Part shown: in pieces, positions 24,465-36,207 of the stretch
Position numbering within the stretch: the first letter of the stretch is position 1
How the letters are laid out: each line of letters starts with the position of its first letter
Assembly (NCBI GenBank): GCA_039619475.1
Contig: CM077115.1
Coordinates: forward strand, 414,788,557-414,852,556
Source: Icerya purchasi
Lineage: Eukaryota > Arthropoda > Insecta > Hemiptera > Monophlebidae
Length of the DNA stretch: 64,000 bases
Direction: 5' to 3'
Translations under genes and position numbers: made by a program
Notes under the pieces: model-generated
What the model saw: the letters and a program-made list of their open reading frames with translations, nothing else
What the model was told of the DNA's origin: nothing
The model's database searches: none

Positions 24465-26430
24465 TTATTATTTTTTTTTTTTCTTCTAAAAAAAAGTATA
24501 TAATTTTTATCCCCATTTTTCACATTTTTCCCAGCTTGTCGACGAGTTTTCTTATAATCTAAATGATTTCTACACCATACTACTTATATATTACATATAT
24601 TGTTACAACTTATCCTATTTTTTACTACTTATCTATAACTAATCTATTATTTATTTAATTTTTTTTTCATTCCTTTTCCTTCCCCTCTGTTTTCACTTTT
24701 GTTTGTCGCTGTTTTCCGTACTATCCTCTTCTTTTATTTAATGATTATTATTGTTCCTATATTTCCCTCTTTCTGCAACCATTTACTTTTTTTTCACCCC
24801 CAACTTTTTCCTTCTCCATTATTTTTTTAAGCATTTTATTTAACAACTGAGTTATATTTGACTGTTCGCTCCTCCATCTTTGTTTTAGCTAACGGCAGTT
24901 TTTCAGTTATCCCTTAGCCCGTATTCTATTTTTCTTCTTTTCTCCAATTCTATTTCCTTTCCTGTCGCATTATGTATTCCCATATCTCTTTATGAATAAA
25001 TACATTCCTCTAACGCTCAGTGTACGTCTTCTTTTCGAATGATTTCACTTTTAGTTTCTTCGTATTTATGAATTTCAAGAATTCTATTTGCAGTTTACTT
25101 ATTTTCTCCGCGTATGTTTTCCTAGCCGTTTCCCATGCCTGAATTCCATATCTGATTCATGATTCCACTAGTGCATGATACACCACATTTTTAATGTTTT
25201 ATTTATCGAATATTTCTTTACTGTGTATAATGCTGATAATGTTGTCCTAATTTTCTTCGCAATGTATTCCGTACGCACACGTCCCACTTTAAGTGTTGGT
25301 CCATCATAACCTCCAAAAATTAATATTGGATTACTGCTTCCTATCTTCTAGCGGTTAATCTTTTCACATTCATTTCTTTCGTCCTACTCATGTACACGAA
25401 TTCGTTTGAGTGGATTATTAAATTTAGACAGTATTCATTACACCTATCCTTTTTTCATTCGTAGTACCATTGTTTTGGTTTTCGATAGATTAATTCTTAG
25501 ATTTCTATCATGCGCCCATTTACTTTTGGTTATTAAATCTTTTTGTAATCTTATTTCTGTCTCTTTAATATCTTTATGCGCTGTAACTATTGCTGTATCA
25601 TCCGCGAACGATCATATATATATATATATGGCTATACTTTAATTTCTGCTATAAACCGTTTGTACATATAATAAACTCTATTGGCGCTACGTTGCTACCC
25701 TGCGGAACTCCCACATTCAACTTTTCTTTTTCACTTTGTGCATTCAATACATTTACACATGTTTTCCTTTGGTTTAGGTAGTTTTGGAACTACTTTTTAA
25801 CACTACTGTGCGTTATTCCTATCTTCTCTAATTTATTTATAAGTATTTTATGATCAATCGTTTCGAATGCTCTAGTTAGATTTACGAATAGTACCTTCTT
25901 CCTTTCTTTAAAATTGACTCTTATTTTTTCTGTAATCTCACTAAGCGCTTTCGATGTTGACCTGCTCTTTTGAAACCCGTATTGTGTTCTGTCAATTATC
26001 CTATTTTCTTGTAAGTATATCGTTAAACTATTTGTTACATACTTTTTTCTAAGATTGTTTTGAAATCACATTACGCTCTATAATTTTCATATACACTGCG
26101 TTTACCTATTTTATATATTGGTCTCGTTTTCGATATCTTTAGTCCGTCTGGTATTCTTCCTTCCCTTAATGTCATATTTATTAGTTTCGTAACTTTGTTT
26201 ACTATATACATATTTATTTTTCTTTGTATGTTTTATTCTTATCTCATCTAGTCCGGGGTGACCTTTGTTTCCTTCAATCCCTCAATTATTTTCCCCACCT
26301 GCTCTATGTTTGCTTTAGGTAAGTACACGTTTACTTTTGGTTCATTTCTACCGTATAAATTTGTCACGAGTTGCATCGCATTCGTTACACCTCATTCTGT
26401 TTCTTTTGCTTTAATGATCGCCTTGTCGTA
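24465..26430 (-). mobile_element. LINE relic with reverse transcriptase (family 2)
   Basis: Minus strand, in order: VYLPKANIEQVGKIIEGLKE (RT entry), GRIPDGLKISKTRPIYKIGK, FQKSRSTSKALSEI, LFVNLTRAFETIDHKILINK, GVPQGSNVAPIEF (GVPQGS at 25694-25711), FADDTAIVTAHKDI (FADD within 25585-25608), NLRINLSKTKTMV, then KKIRTTLSALYTVKKYSINK and a lysine-rich tail. These are the standard RT motifs. The first catalytic aspartate (FxDL) is an asparagine here (FVNL). A TA-repeat insertion precedes FADD, and stops occur throughout. A poly-T on the plus strand near 24470-24485 marks the A-tail. The FADD box and lack of a visible RNase H set it apart from family 1. Confidence 0.85.
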
Positions 26431-28035
26431 CAACTACCGTTGATCAAAACGCATTTGTACGAAAAGTTGACCGTCATTCTTGTAAATCCGATAGTAAAAA
26501 TTTATTGTACAGGTATAGCATTAAAATTCGTCAGAAAATTTTTTTTTGTAAATCCTAAGCAATGTATTATGCTTGAAGCGCTTTTCTTTTCAAATTCATA
26601 ATCGCGCATTCCTCTAATCTACGCTAACAATGTGTAACCTTGAACGTCGCAAATATCCTTCCAAATAGTATACTGTACTCCCCTCCGGAAAATTTCCTTA
26701 GCGATCCTCGGCTCATGAATGAATCACCTCCTGCAATCGTTCAAGTTGACCCATCATGTTTCTAACCTAGAGATAGTAGCGACCAGGAAAAAATAAATTA
26801 TCGCTACAAAGACACTTCTTCGTATTGCTTCATACACAATATACGGCAGAGTCGCATGCAAACCAAAATGCACAGACAACCTTTTATTTAATTCGTAAAG
26901 TTAAAAAAAGAAATGAAAAAGTCTAAAAATCATTGTCTATCATATAAATCAAACCTTTAGAAAATATTATTATGTCTTTCATTAATATTTAACCGGGCTA
27001 GTTAGTCTACCATAATATTTTGGAAAAAAGTGTATGTTGTTTTAATTAATAAAGAAACGGGGGCCAATTTTAAAATATATAACACTGCGTTAAATTAAAT
27101 GAAACAATGGTTTTTACAGATAAAATAAACATTCATCGTAGATTCTAAACCAGTGTTCGAGCCTCAAGGACTATTTTAATTTTTTTCATACTTTTAAAAG
27201 GGTATGCGTATAGAATGGGTAATTTTTACTTTTTAGAAAATTGACAAGTTTGCCATAGTCGGTTAGGCTGCCAGTGTGGAAATGTGTATTGTTTCCGTGT
27301 AGTTTAACAATGTGGCTAGTGTTTCAAGAAAGTCGTTTGAACAATTCATTGCTTGCATATGGGGTTACTCGTAATTCCCTTGACTATGATGAGAGGCATT
27401 TCAGACTCATTACGTTACTGCTACACAGTTTGGTTGGTTTTTATTCGTCGAATTTATAATATCATTTACCTTATCGTCTAAATTATCGAATTCAATTGAA
27501 ATGAGTTTTTACAGATGACGCTGTTAAAGTCTTTTGCCTTTGCGCCTTGTTTATGTTGAAAGCGGTTTGTGTTGTTCCTTGTGGTTACAGTAGATGTGTT
27601 ATCACGCGACAGAGATGAACCACTACTTTTTAGGAGATCGAGTTGGTCGACTATATTATTTACCCAGTTATGCGTATCGGCGTGACTGGTGGTTGACTGT
27701 AGTCTTAAAAGAGCTTCATCCATTATCCATGTTGATATCACTTATACATGAGGGAGGCGATGTACGAACCATCGCTTCCCAGAACTGACGTCTGGCATTC
27801 TCTTACACGTAAAAGTGTGCAGGAGATAGTAAACAAAAGTGTTAATATTTGTAAACGTACGGCTAAAGTTCGATTGCGATGCGAACATACCGCCGCGCGC
27901 CGTGGATGAAAACCGTATTGTTAATATTAACGAGACGATCACAGTAATTGTTCGTTTAAAACAATAGCAAGAAATTATTAACCACAAGCAAACGCATTAT
28001 TTACAATAACCGTTGTCGAGATTTTTAGGAAATCG
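26431..28035. other. Spacer with unassigned minus-strand frames
   Basis: Minus-strand frames at 27478-27741 (87 codons, rich in S, T, N and D) and 27742-27987 have protein-like composition but no motif I recognise. The part next to 26.43 kb may still belong to the family 2 LINE. Confidence 0.35.
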
Positions 28036-28039
28036 TACG

Positions 28040-28745
28040 AACACACAACTCATTGCAGCTATTCATGCGGAAGCCCATTTCTTCCCCTATCTCTACGCAG
28101 ATCCCTTCTTGGATATAGATTCCTAACAAAACTACTTCCCTTTTCCTCTCCCAATCTCCTCCATTCCTATAGATATATTTTCGCCCCACATAGAATTCCA
28201 TTATTGTTCTATATTTCTCAATCGGCTTCTCTGAACACATTACTTATTATAATAAACCTCCTTACTTCTCACTTCATTTTTTCGAAATTTTAATATCACT
28301 GAAACTATTTTTATTACCTTTACCTGTCAAATCCTTTTAGATTCATACTGCTAATAATGAATTCAAAAACATGATGCAACTCCTGTTTCCTTCTTATTTA
28401 GTCATTTTTACTGACGGTTCTAAAGGTGCCCATGGAGTAGAAGCATCCTTCTTAATCCCTTTACAAAATTATTTTAAATCCTTCAGACTTTCTCCCCATT
28501 GTTCTATATTTTATTCCGAATCATATTTCCGTGCTCTTCTTTTTATTTGCGCCACATTCGAAACCAATAATCTTCTAATAATCTCTGACTCCGGGAGTGT
28601 GTAATTTACACACAAGATAAAAAATATTCTTCGACGACTGTACTCTACAAATGATCACATTTTTGTCAATAAAATTGAAGATTACACAAGAATCTCTCTC
28701 GAGCTAAAATACAAAAAACAGAAATTAAACATATACTGCTTCAGT
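28040..28745 (+). mobile_element. LINE relic, RNase H domain (family 1)
   Basis: A 77-codon open frame (28371-28604) carries VIFTDGSKGAHGVEASF, SPHCSIFYSES and NLLIISDSGSV. It therefore keeps the D (TDGSK, from 28410), E (YSES) and D (ISDS) expected at three RNase H active-site positions. Pieces upstream (28.04-28.34 kb) resemble the linker after the RT thumb. Downstream pieces fit the next RNase H helices with stops. Neither RT core nor 3' tail is present, so it is an internal fragment. Confidence 0.75.
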
Positions 28746-29161
28746 CTTTAACTATTTCCAAGCATCTCCATATACATATATCAGTGATAATCTCTTTAAG
28801 TTTTTTTTTTTTTACCTATCCGATTGTATGATACTTTATGATGATATTAATGTATTAGATGTTTCATTATATTCTCATTAATTTCATTATTTTTCTTTGT
28901 CCTTCCTCAAGCCATGTTTTTTGTTGGCTTTTTTCTTAATACTATACCTTTGGAATACTTTACCACTTAATAAGCATAGACCAGACGTAGTTGTAGACGC
29001 CGCTATGCGTTGGAAATTGCTCGATACACGTATATTAACGTTACACTTAAAAAATTCAAATACATATTTAAAAATATATTTTAAGGACATTTTCTTTAAA
29101 TAATAATTATTCGATAATTTTATGAATATATATATATATATATATATATATTAACTACAAA
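28746..29161. other. AT-rich spacer ending in a (TA)n run
   Basis: Poly-T near 28800 and (TA)n at about 29125-29151, directly beside the next element. Confidence 0.6.
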
Positions 29162-30178
29162 GTAATTCTTAGGCCGGCCCCTATTAGAAAAAGTGTCCCA
29201 AAAAATGTCCAAAAAAATGCCCCAATTTTATGTAACGTTTGTTATATTTTAATTTTTACCGACTTCGAAAAATATATACGTCACGTATGGTTTTTTTTTG
29301 TTTTTTTTTTATGTTTGTTCGCGCATAACTCATATTTATATAGACCGATTTTACTGGTTCTTTTCTCATTAGAAAGAGTTTCAACTTAGGTACCATGTGA
29401 GTAACGATGAAAATCGGTGAACATAAATTGAGTATTCGTCAAGAAATGTGAAAAAATGTGGTCCCTTTGGATGATTTTTTTTCCTTATTATTACTTTTTA
29501 TTAGTATAACAGAAGAGGCGGTTGACTTACAATGCTATCAAACGCTTCACATTTTTCCTTCATCTGTCGTTCTCGAATCGAAAGGCGTATATGAATGTGG
29601 CAAATTCTTCGCTATTGCACACAGTTTGTCATCCCGTTTTCGTTTCCGCAATTCACGTTTGCGTTCGGTGTGGCGGTTTTCGTTTTTGGAATCACAATGA
29701 ATACACTTCTTATTACTGTACAGGTTGGCAAGTAGTGTTTTGTATTAATTACGTCTCGCAAAAATCTGCGGCCCGAACGGAAGCACAAATCCGGTAAACG
29801 TAGGCGTGACGATGAATTTCGTGCTAGCGAAGATTTCGATAGCATTGATTACGCGTACGACAAATGCGAGAAAGTTTTAAAGTGTTTTTATGATTATTCG
29901 AATGTGCCGACGATGGTGAGTAATGCTGGAAACTGTAAACGATATAATCGAAGAAACGTTTCGAAGTTAAAAGAAGTCATAGGGGGAGAAATTTAATAAT
30001 ACCATGGGGAAACGCAAAAAAAGTATCACTTACAAGTGTTGCAGTATGTTAAGTTGTTTCGGTAAATTAAAAAAAAAAAAAATGATATAAATTATTGGTT
30101 GTACTTTTTTTTTTTTATTATATAAAATTGGGACATTTTTTCATTATAAAATCTAATAGGGGCCGTCCTAAGAATCAC
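29162..30178. mobile_element. DNA transposon of 1,017 bp with 27-bp terminal inverted repeats, family unknown
   Basis: Left end 29162-29188 and right end 30152-30178 are inverted copies with two mismatches; the shared core is CGGCCCCTATTAGA preceded by ATTCTTAGG. Similarity continues inward (AAAAAATGYCCCAATTTTAT), giving about 60 bp of imperfect inverted repeat. I could not settle the target duplication: flanks are ACTACAAA on the left and CTTTTTGC on the right. The interior is not recognisable as a transposase, so it is probably non-autonomous. Part of the interior is more GC-rich than the surroundings. Confidence 0.7.
29736..29996 (+). CDS. Open frame of 86 codons inside the TIR element, function unknown
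   Basis: The frame contains RKNLRPERKHKSGKRRRDDE, SEDFDSIDYAYDKCEKVLKC and NVSKLKEVIGGEI before a TAA. It is highly charged and its composition is unlike the AT-driven chance frames around it. There is no ATG at its start: a TAG lies directly upstream, so if real it would be a downstream exon or the C-terminal remnant of a longer protein. I recognise no domain. Confidence 0.3.
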   Translation, partial: CFVLITSRKNLRPERKHKSGKRRRDDEFRASEDFDSIDYAYDKCEKVLKCFYDYSNVPTMVSNAGNCKRYNRRNVSKLKEVIGGEI

Positions 30179-30293
30179 CTTTTTGCAAATTTTAATCATT
30201 TTATACAATGTGTAGAGAAGAGAAAGGAACAGAAATGTAAGCAAGAGGGGTCAAAGGACACAGCCCCTTGCGAGTCCAAAATGGCCGAGTTTA

Positions 30294-30335
<42 letters not shown>

Positions 30336-31329
30336 ATATTCATTTCTTAAATACCCTTTTAGAAGATGTAAGAATCGCGAACATTTATTTGCAAAACAGA
30401 AAAACGGGGATGCCAGGCGAATAAGGGGCAGATCTGTCTTTCAACATTTTTTCTAGATTGGGAAAAATCTAAATATCAGTGAAATAAGGTTAATTTATGC
30501 AGTTATTATGATACTCAGTTGTAACTGATTACGAATATTTTGGGCCTGGTAACAACATCGCAAAACAACTTTTCTAAAGTTTCTACTATTGGATCTGTTG
30601 ATCTATGAACTATTTTGGTTTTCTTAATATTCATCAAAGGGGACCAGAACGTTTTAGCGACGCTTCGCCGTGTTGCCGCCGACATTGTAGCATGAAAAGC
30701 CACCGTTCGCGCTCCTGACGTTGGTGTTTGTTTTTAAAGTTGAGGGAAAATATTTAATTTCGCTAAAACTTACCTTCATTTGTTTGTTCGATTAGTGTCG
30801 AACGATTACTTACCGAATTTATAAAAATGCTCGCGGCGAACTGTGCAGACCCTTATCAAAGTGCGCATTTTTTTAACTGCAATTTTTCACGCTATACTTG
30901 CCGGATGGTCATTGACATATTTGTTGATGTTAGTTATATGTTCCTCTTTTCGCCATAAACCGCCTGCTACAGAGTTTAATTTGGCCTCTTTTGCATGTAT
31001 GTTCCGAATAAAAACTGGAAAGTAATTTGGAAAACGTGCGTCATTACCCTACGCGCTTAATGTACAATCGAAATTCCGGTTTTTGTTCCAAATGTAAATT
31101 TCCAGCGCATTCCAAATTCTTTCCATGGATTTCCGGTTCGTCTTCTAGCATTTCAAATAGTTCATCATGTTTTATCGACAGGTCTTCGCCCTAATATTTG
31201 TATGCGAAACATGTTATTTCGCGAGTACTAATTTCTTAAATCCAAACTGAATGTTTTTGCTACTAGGCGCTCTACATTTTAGTACATATGAATCTTCGCA
31301 ATATTCTGAAAAACATCTTTCGTCCATAA
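30179..31329. other. Spacer with (TA)n and weak minus-strand frames
   Basis: A (TA)n run spans 30297-30332. On the minus strand, 30515-30703 and stop-interrupted frames up to about 31020 look protein-like but match nothing I know. Confidence 0.4.
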
Positions 31330-31788
31330 TTCATGAAATTAATAAATCGCCGCGCTTATTCCAATTTCCCGAAGAGTTGCTATGAAATCAAGATTCATTG
31401 CACTTCGGACATAGCCTACTACCCTCCTCCCATTATCGTTTTTCTCTATCACCTTCCCCTTTTTGCCCGCTTCACCCCCCAAATGACAACTTTTACTGGG
31501 ATGCTAACCATGTTTTCCTAAAGTACTCCTCCTTATACCATGAACGATATATATCTTATACACAAATCTAAATAGAATTAATATTCCATCCCCCCTATTC
31601 CTTTTTACTAACATTTCCTCATCCTTCGGTTATTCCAATAATTGCCTCTTTCTTGTCCGCAGTATCTAACCGTATTCGATTCTAACTTAAATAGATTAAT
31701 TTATTATTTTAGGATGGGTTAATGCCTATATTAAGGGCGAGCCCCCCCCCCCCCCAAAAAAACAAAAAAAACAAAAAAAAAAAAAAGA
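31330..31788 (+). mobile_element. LINE relic, C-terminal end and A-rich tail (family 1)
   Basis: DANHVFLKYSSLYHERYISY, then PPYSFLLTFPHPSVIPI, lines up with DINHVFFECSSLSSERSLFY and PTPYN...LSFPSLSVVPIL of the 63.2-kb copy. The 3' end has a C-run followed by an A-rich tail with C interruptions (about 31742-31788), like the tail of the copy ending at 15.3 kb. Only the last few hundred bases of the element are present. Confidence 0.6.
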
Positions 31789-32956
31789 TTCTATCGAATC
31801 ATCCGAAAATTTACCAATGTCGTATACATATATATTTATGTAGGTCTGATCATTCTGCGCTCCTACAATACGATATACCGAAAATGTCTAATGTTGTTTG
31901 GAACAGATGCTTTGTTTTTCTGTTGTAGCTTTATGACACATTTTTATTTCCAGTGCGATTATATACGGTTCTCTAGTTTGTGCTATGAAAATTTTTTTAT
32001 ATATTCTTTATTTTGCTCCAATTATTGCCGCAATTATTGCTGAAATTATTGCTACAATTTCACCATACATAAGTGTTATAATACTTCTTTTAAAAATTCA
32101 CCGTGGTTTTTTCAAGGTCTTCCAATTCTAATAATTCTTCTATAAACCTTATAGAGCAGTCGATCTCAAATTTTTGTTATGATAATTTTGAAAAAAATTT
32201 AGAACCCGTAAAAATTTCAATTCCTATCAAGACTTTCACAACACACTTCTGTAAAACATCAACTTGACGGTTCAAAACCATGATTTCCAAACAGAGTAAC
32301 TGCATTTTTTCTTTATCTCCGGCATTGCCACGATTATCAATGAATATACACGCGCTAGAATTGTAACGATTTCCCCCGCGTTATACGCTATTTCACGCCG
32401 GTCTATAAATTATAAACTTTTCACCCCCGATTTATCTCGCATGTAACGCACTCTGTGTCAGCCTCTATCTGAAATAAATATCGGAGTTTTTTTTTTTTCC
32501 CCAGGTTCTGTTGCTCTACCTAGTGGAGGCATCCATGTTTAGGGAAATCCGGTTTCTAGACTGAATTAGATAACAGCTGTAATACAAATTTAATCTTGGC
32601 TGTTTTCTATTGACGGTAATATCGTAACATGTGAAGAGTTCGGTCAAAAGAAAATATTTACTTGAACAATTTTGAAAATTTAATTGATGTCCATGAATGC
32701 GGTTAATGAATTAACATTTTTTTTTTTTTTTCAGTGAATAACTCGAAACGATCTCCGGAAAATAAATGCCACCGAAATATGAGAATCGACATTACTACCG
32801 CGGCAAAATACAATTGATTTTTATTTTCCAGAAAATAATGTAAAATAATTGTGATTTACATAATTAAAATAATACATACATATGTACATATATGGATTAT
32901 GTTTTATTCGTACGTGTTGATATATAATAGATTTTCTGTCTTTGATTTCGAATGCA
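31789..32956. other. AT-rich spacer, nothing recognised
   Basis: Poly-T runs near 32485 and 32718; no supported frame. Confidence 0.5.
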
Positions 32957-32964
32957 CACTGTTC

Positions 32965-33168
32965 CATTGGCGCACTCAAGGGGGGTGCCACGGGGCCATT
33001 GCTCCCCCCAAAAAATCTTCGAAATATTAATTTCCTTTTTTTAAAAAAATACATATTTACACTTTTTACTTATATTACAAGTGTATAATGTTGTTATATT
33101 ACAACCCCCTAACCCATCATCTTCTATATTCTAGCCCCGACCAAAAAAAAATCCTGAGTGCGCCTTTG
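32965..33168. mobile_element. hAT-type MITE, 204 bp, with 8-bp target duplication
   Basis: Ends are CATTGGCGCACTCA (left) and, read inward on the other strand, CAAAGGCGCACTCA (right): 12 of 14 matching, with the CA start and GGCG typical of hAT ends. The element is flanked by identical 8-bp copies CACTGTTC at 32957-32964 and 33169-33176, the duplication size hAT transposases make. The interior has GGGGGG and CCCCCC runs and no coding capacity. The perfect target duplication suggests a fairly recent insertion. Confidence 0.88.
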
Positions 33169-33176
33169 CACTGTTC

Positions 33177-33849
33177 GTATCTTGAAAAAAGGTACTAAAC
33201 GTGCGTGTACATGTGTAAAATGCTACGTCATTCTTATGACGAGTATAATATACATGTATATACTAGGGAAAACGCATTATGAAATGAAAGTACCCCTTCC
33301 GGTGACGTGGATATGACTTTCGGACGATGTTGCATAAAGTGGGGGACGATGGACTATTTCGTTTTAGTGAAAGCATAAACTTCCGAAATCTGAATAAAAT
33401 GTTTATAAAGATAAATAAGACGCACTTCTTCAACTACCGAGACAACCGTAAGCGGAAGTCGCGATAAAATTTCGTGACATTCTTCGTGACGGAAAAATTT
33501 TAAATTCAGCCCAGCCCCATAAGCCGTATCCAACCGTTCATGAAATATGGAATATCTGCTGCGTAAATTGCGATTTTTTTTTTTTCTCGACGAATGACGT
33601 AGTTATAATTGATTAACTATCGTCATCTAGAGGTCCGTATGCCCCCTTGGAGAGAGGTCCTATGAAGAATAGCGGCAATAAAAAAGAATTACCGAACCGC
33701 TCTTAAGATTAGAACGAAAATCGGGGAACAGCTCTTAACTTTTGGCTCTGCGAACAATTTCGATGCGGATAATAGCGGCGAATCGAAGTTGGCGGAATGA
33801 AATAGCATCTCGTAATCGGCCAGTTCCATCATCAGGTTATGGTAATTGT
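33177..33849. other. Spacer, rising GC content
   Basis: No supported gene. Base composition rises towards the CpG-rich block that follows. Confidence 0.4.
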
Positions 33850-34130
33850 TTCATCGGGACTACATAGGTATGCGCGTACGCGGAAAACACGTGCATTGAA
33901 CGTACGCACACCGGGCAAACACTTGTCTGCGACATGCGAACGATCGAACGATAGGTCGCGTTCGTGTGCGTGTCGTAATTATCCACATGACGCGGTAGTG
34001 CACGTGCGCGTCGGCGTGTGTGTGTGTGCGCGCGCGTGACATTCGCAGGATTTTGAACTTTTGCGTCGTCTGGTACAATGGGTTGTCTTGACAACCGGCA
34101 CTGGCACCAGTGACTCTGTACAGTGTAAAC
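33850..34130 (+). promoter_or_regulatory. CpG-rich putative promoter region
   Basis: This block is dense in CG dinucleotides (CGTACGCGG, TGCGCGTCGGCG, GCGCGCGCGTGAC) within otherwise AT-rich DNA and includes a TG/CG repeat at 34012-34035. No TATA box is seen near its end, which would fit an initiator/DPE type insect promoter. The call depends on the features of the next segment and is inference. Confidence 0.35.
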
Positions 34131-34478
34131 AGTTCGGTGCGCAGCTTGCGAGTTCTTAGTTCGCGGTTAATATCCGCGCGAAATGAACTAGTTAGTTCAT
34201 TACGGTGCGGCGTTACGTCGTTCTCTGTTATTCCATTACACACTTGCTCGTGCGTCTTCACTTATCTCGTTAGAGTCTTGCGCCAGTGGCCAGAGTTGCC
34301 TTGCGAGTGCTGCTTAAGTTCAGTGGTTTTCGACTTTTGCTCGACTATCGGTCGTTCGATGTTCGTGTTCCGTTATTGTCAATATTTCTTAAATTCGAAT
34401 ATTGTATAAATATCGTTCACGCTGTTTTCGTCAATATCGGCTTCTCGTTGGTTGTCCTTTCGCAATAATTCGGTTCCA
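34131..34478 (+). other. Putative untranslated first exon with strong 5' splice site
   Basis: An initiator-like ACAGTT places a possible start at 34131. At +28 to +32 lies AGTTC, fitting the DPE consensus RGWYV. The segment stays CpG-rich to 34478, where GTAAGTAAAT gives a near-ideal insect splice donor, and immediately after it the DNA turns very T-rich like an intron. No convincing coding frame starts here (the 99-codon frame at 34110 lacks motifs), so the exon would be 5' UTR of a gene whose coding exons lie to the right, perhaps outside the window. Direction plus. Expression evidence would be decisive. Confidence 0.35.
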
Positions 34479-34949
34479 GTAAGTAAATATGTTCGATTTT
34501 TTTTGATTTTTTGTTAGGATTTTTGTTCTTTATAAAAACAAAAAAAACATCGAAATAACTAAAGATGTTTAATTTTTTTTATTTTTCTAATGAAGTAAAT
34601 ACGTCTTGCGCTGAAATTCGCTGTCCCATATTATATCCGAATATACGAGAGTATGGAGAGGTACTTTACCGTATCATTTCATTAATGGCGATCTCGATCT
34701 TATTTCGCGCCGAGAAATTCTCATTGAGACCTCCTATTTCGAACGTTTTAAAATTTTCGGTACCTCGCGTACTATTTTTTTTTGTTGATTATCAATTTTT
34801 TTTTAGGAAATTTTTGCTACATGTAAAATAACAAATCGAATTCAGTAAAACTGAAGATTAGACATTTTTATTTTCGTTTTTAATTTGTTGCGTTTTTTTT
34901 TTTTTTTTTTCATACAAGTGACTAGATTTTAGTATTACTCCGTTTCCCT

Positions 34950-34980
<31 letters not shown>

Positions 34981-36149
34981 TGCATAATTTTTTTTGTATT
35001 CAGGCCCTGTAGTGACATTTTGAAATGTACCTTCTTTGACTGTTTATAACTGTGAAGACATGAAAACGGGAGGACATTGATAAAATGTGTAAAAAAAGAG
35101 GGCGCCGATGAAAGCAGCCTACAGGTTATAAAACGAAGGTAGCTCATGACACTTTAATTAAGCACGCGAAAGAGCGATCCATAAATTATATAGTTACGTG
35201 GCCTTACTTGTCAGTATCGGATGGAATATGGGTTGTTCAGGCATTTTTCTACATTTAAAACAAAAATACTCAAATGTTAAGAAATAAGGGAAACACACTT
35301 ATTCACGGAAAAATTTTGAACCAATAACCGTGGGGGGCTTTTTTTATTTTCCTCGTGTGTCAAGTTGATCTGTTATTAGACCATTAACATTCATTCGAAT
35401 AATTACACAATCGTAATTTTGTTTTCTTTTTAAGTAATTTAATTAAATAATCACAATCTTTTAGCTCCCGGTGGAAAGGAGGCAATAGTATATATCCAAC
35501 AAACTTAACATTTACCGGGCTTATTATTTATGTTCGTTAACCCGATCTTGACATTATTTCTATTCTACGCACACACACACACCATGTACATTAGTATGAA
35601 GGATATTTCCGAAAACTTAAACTTCGGAATTTTATTGATGCATATTTAAACGAGGAACAGAAAATATTAAAGATTAAATTATTAAAATTAATTCCGGGGT
35701 TAATTTGCTTCAAATTTAAAAGGAGTGAAGGAAATTTTAATCCCATTCTGACACTAATTTCTAGCGCCGCCACTGCATACATGATAGAAGTTTGATGCGA
35801 CTTGAATGCTTAATAATACATACTCGTTAGTTTCTCATAATCCGTTACGCTGAGCGTTATTTCCGCGGGAAATAATTAATTATTTCTCGACAACCATAGC
35901 GCCGAGTTTCCAAAAAATTCAGCGGTCAGCCTTAAATTTGGGTGTACTGACCGTGTACCTCCCGCCTTCCTAATATTAGCGTGTATCATAGGATGTAATT
36001 AAAAAGTGCGTGATTGGAAAATGAAAGAATATTTTAAGAGGAACATTTTAAAATGAAAATAAAAACAATTCTGATCGTGTTTAATATCAAAAAGCTTAAA
36101 ATCAGAATTAAAATTATGGACGCTAAATAAATATTACAAGTGGATAATC

Positions 36150-36207
<58 letters not shown>

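Noticed and set aside
33860..34409. Overlapping 133-, 99- and 85-codon frames at the CpG-rich block
   Set aside because: High GC removes stops on all frames at once; the segment is better explained as promoter plus untranslated exon.
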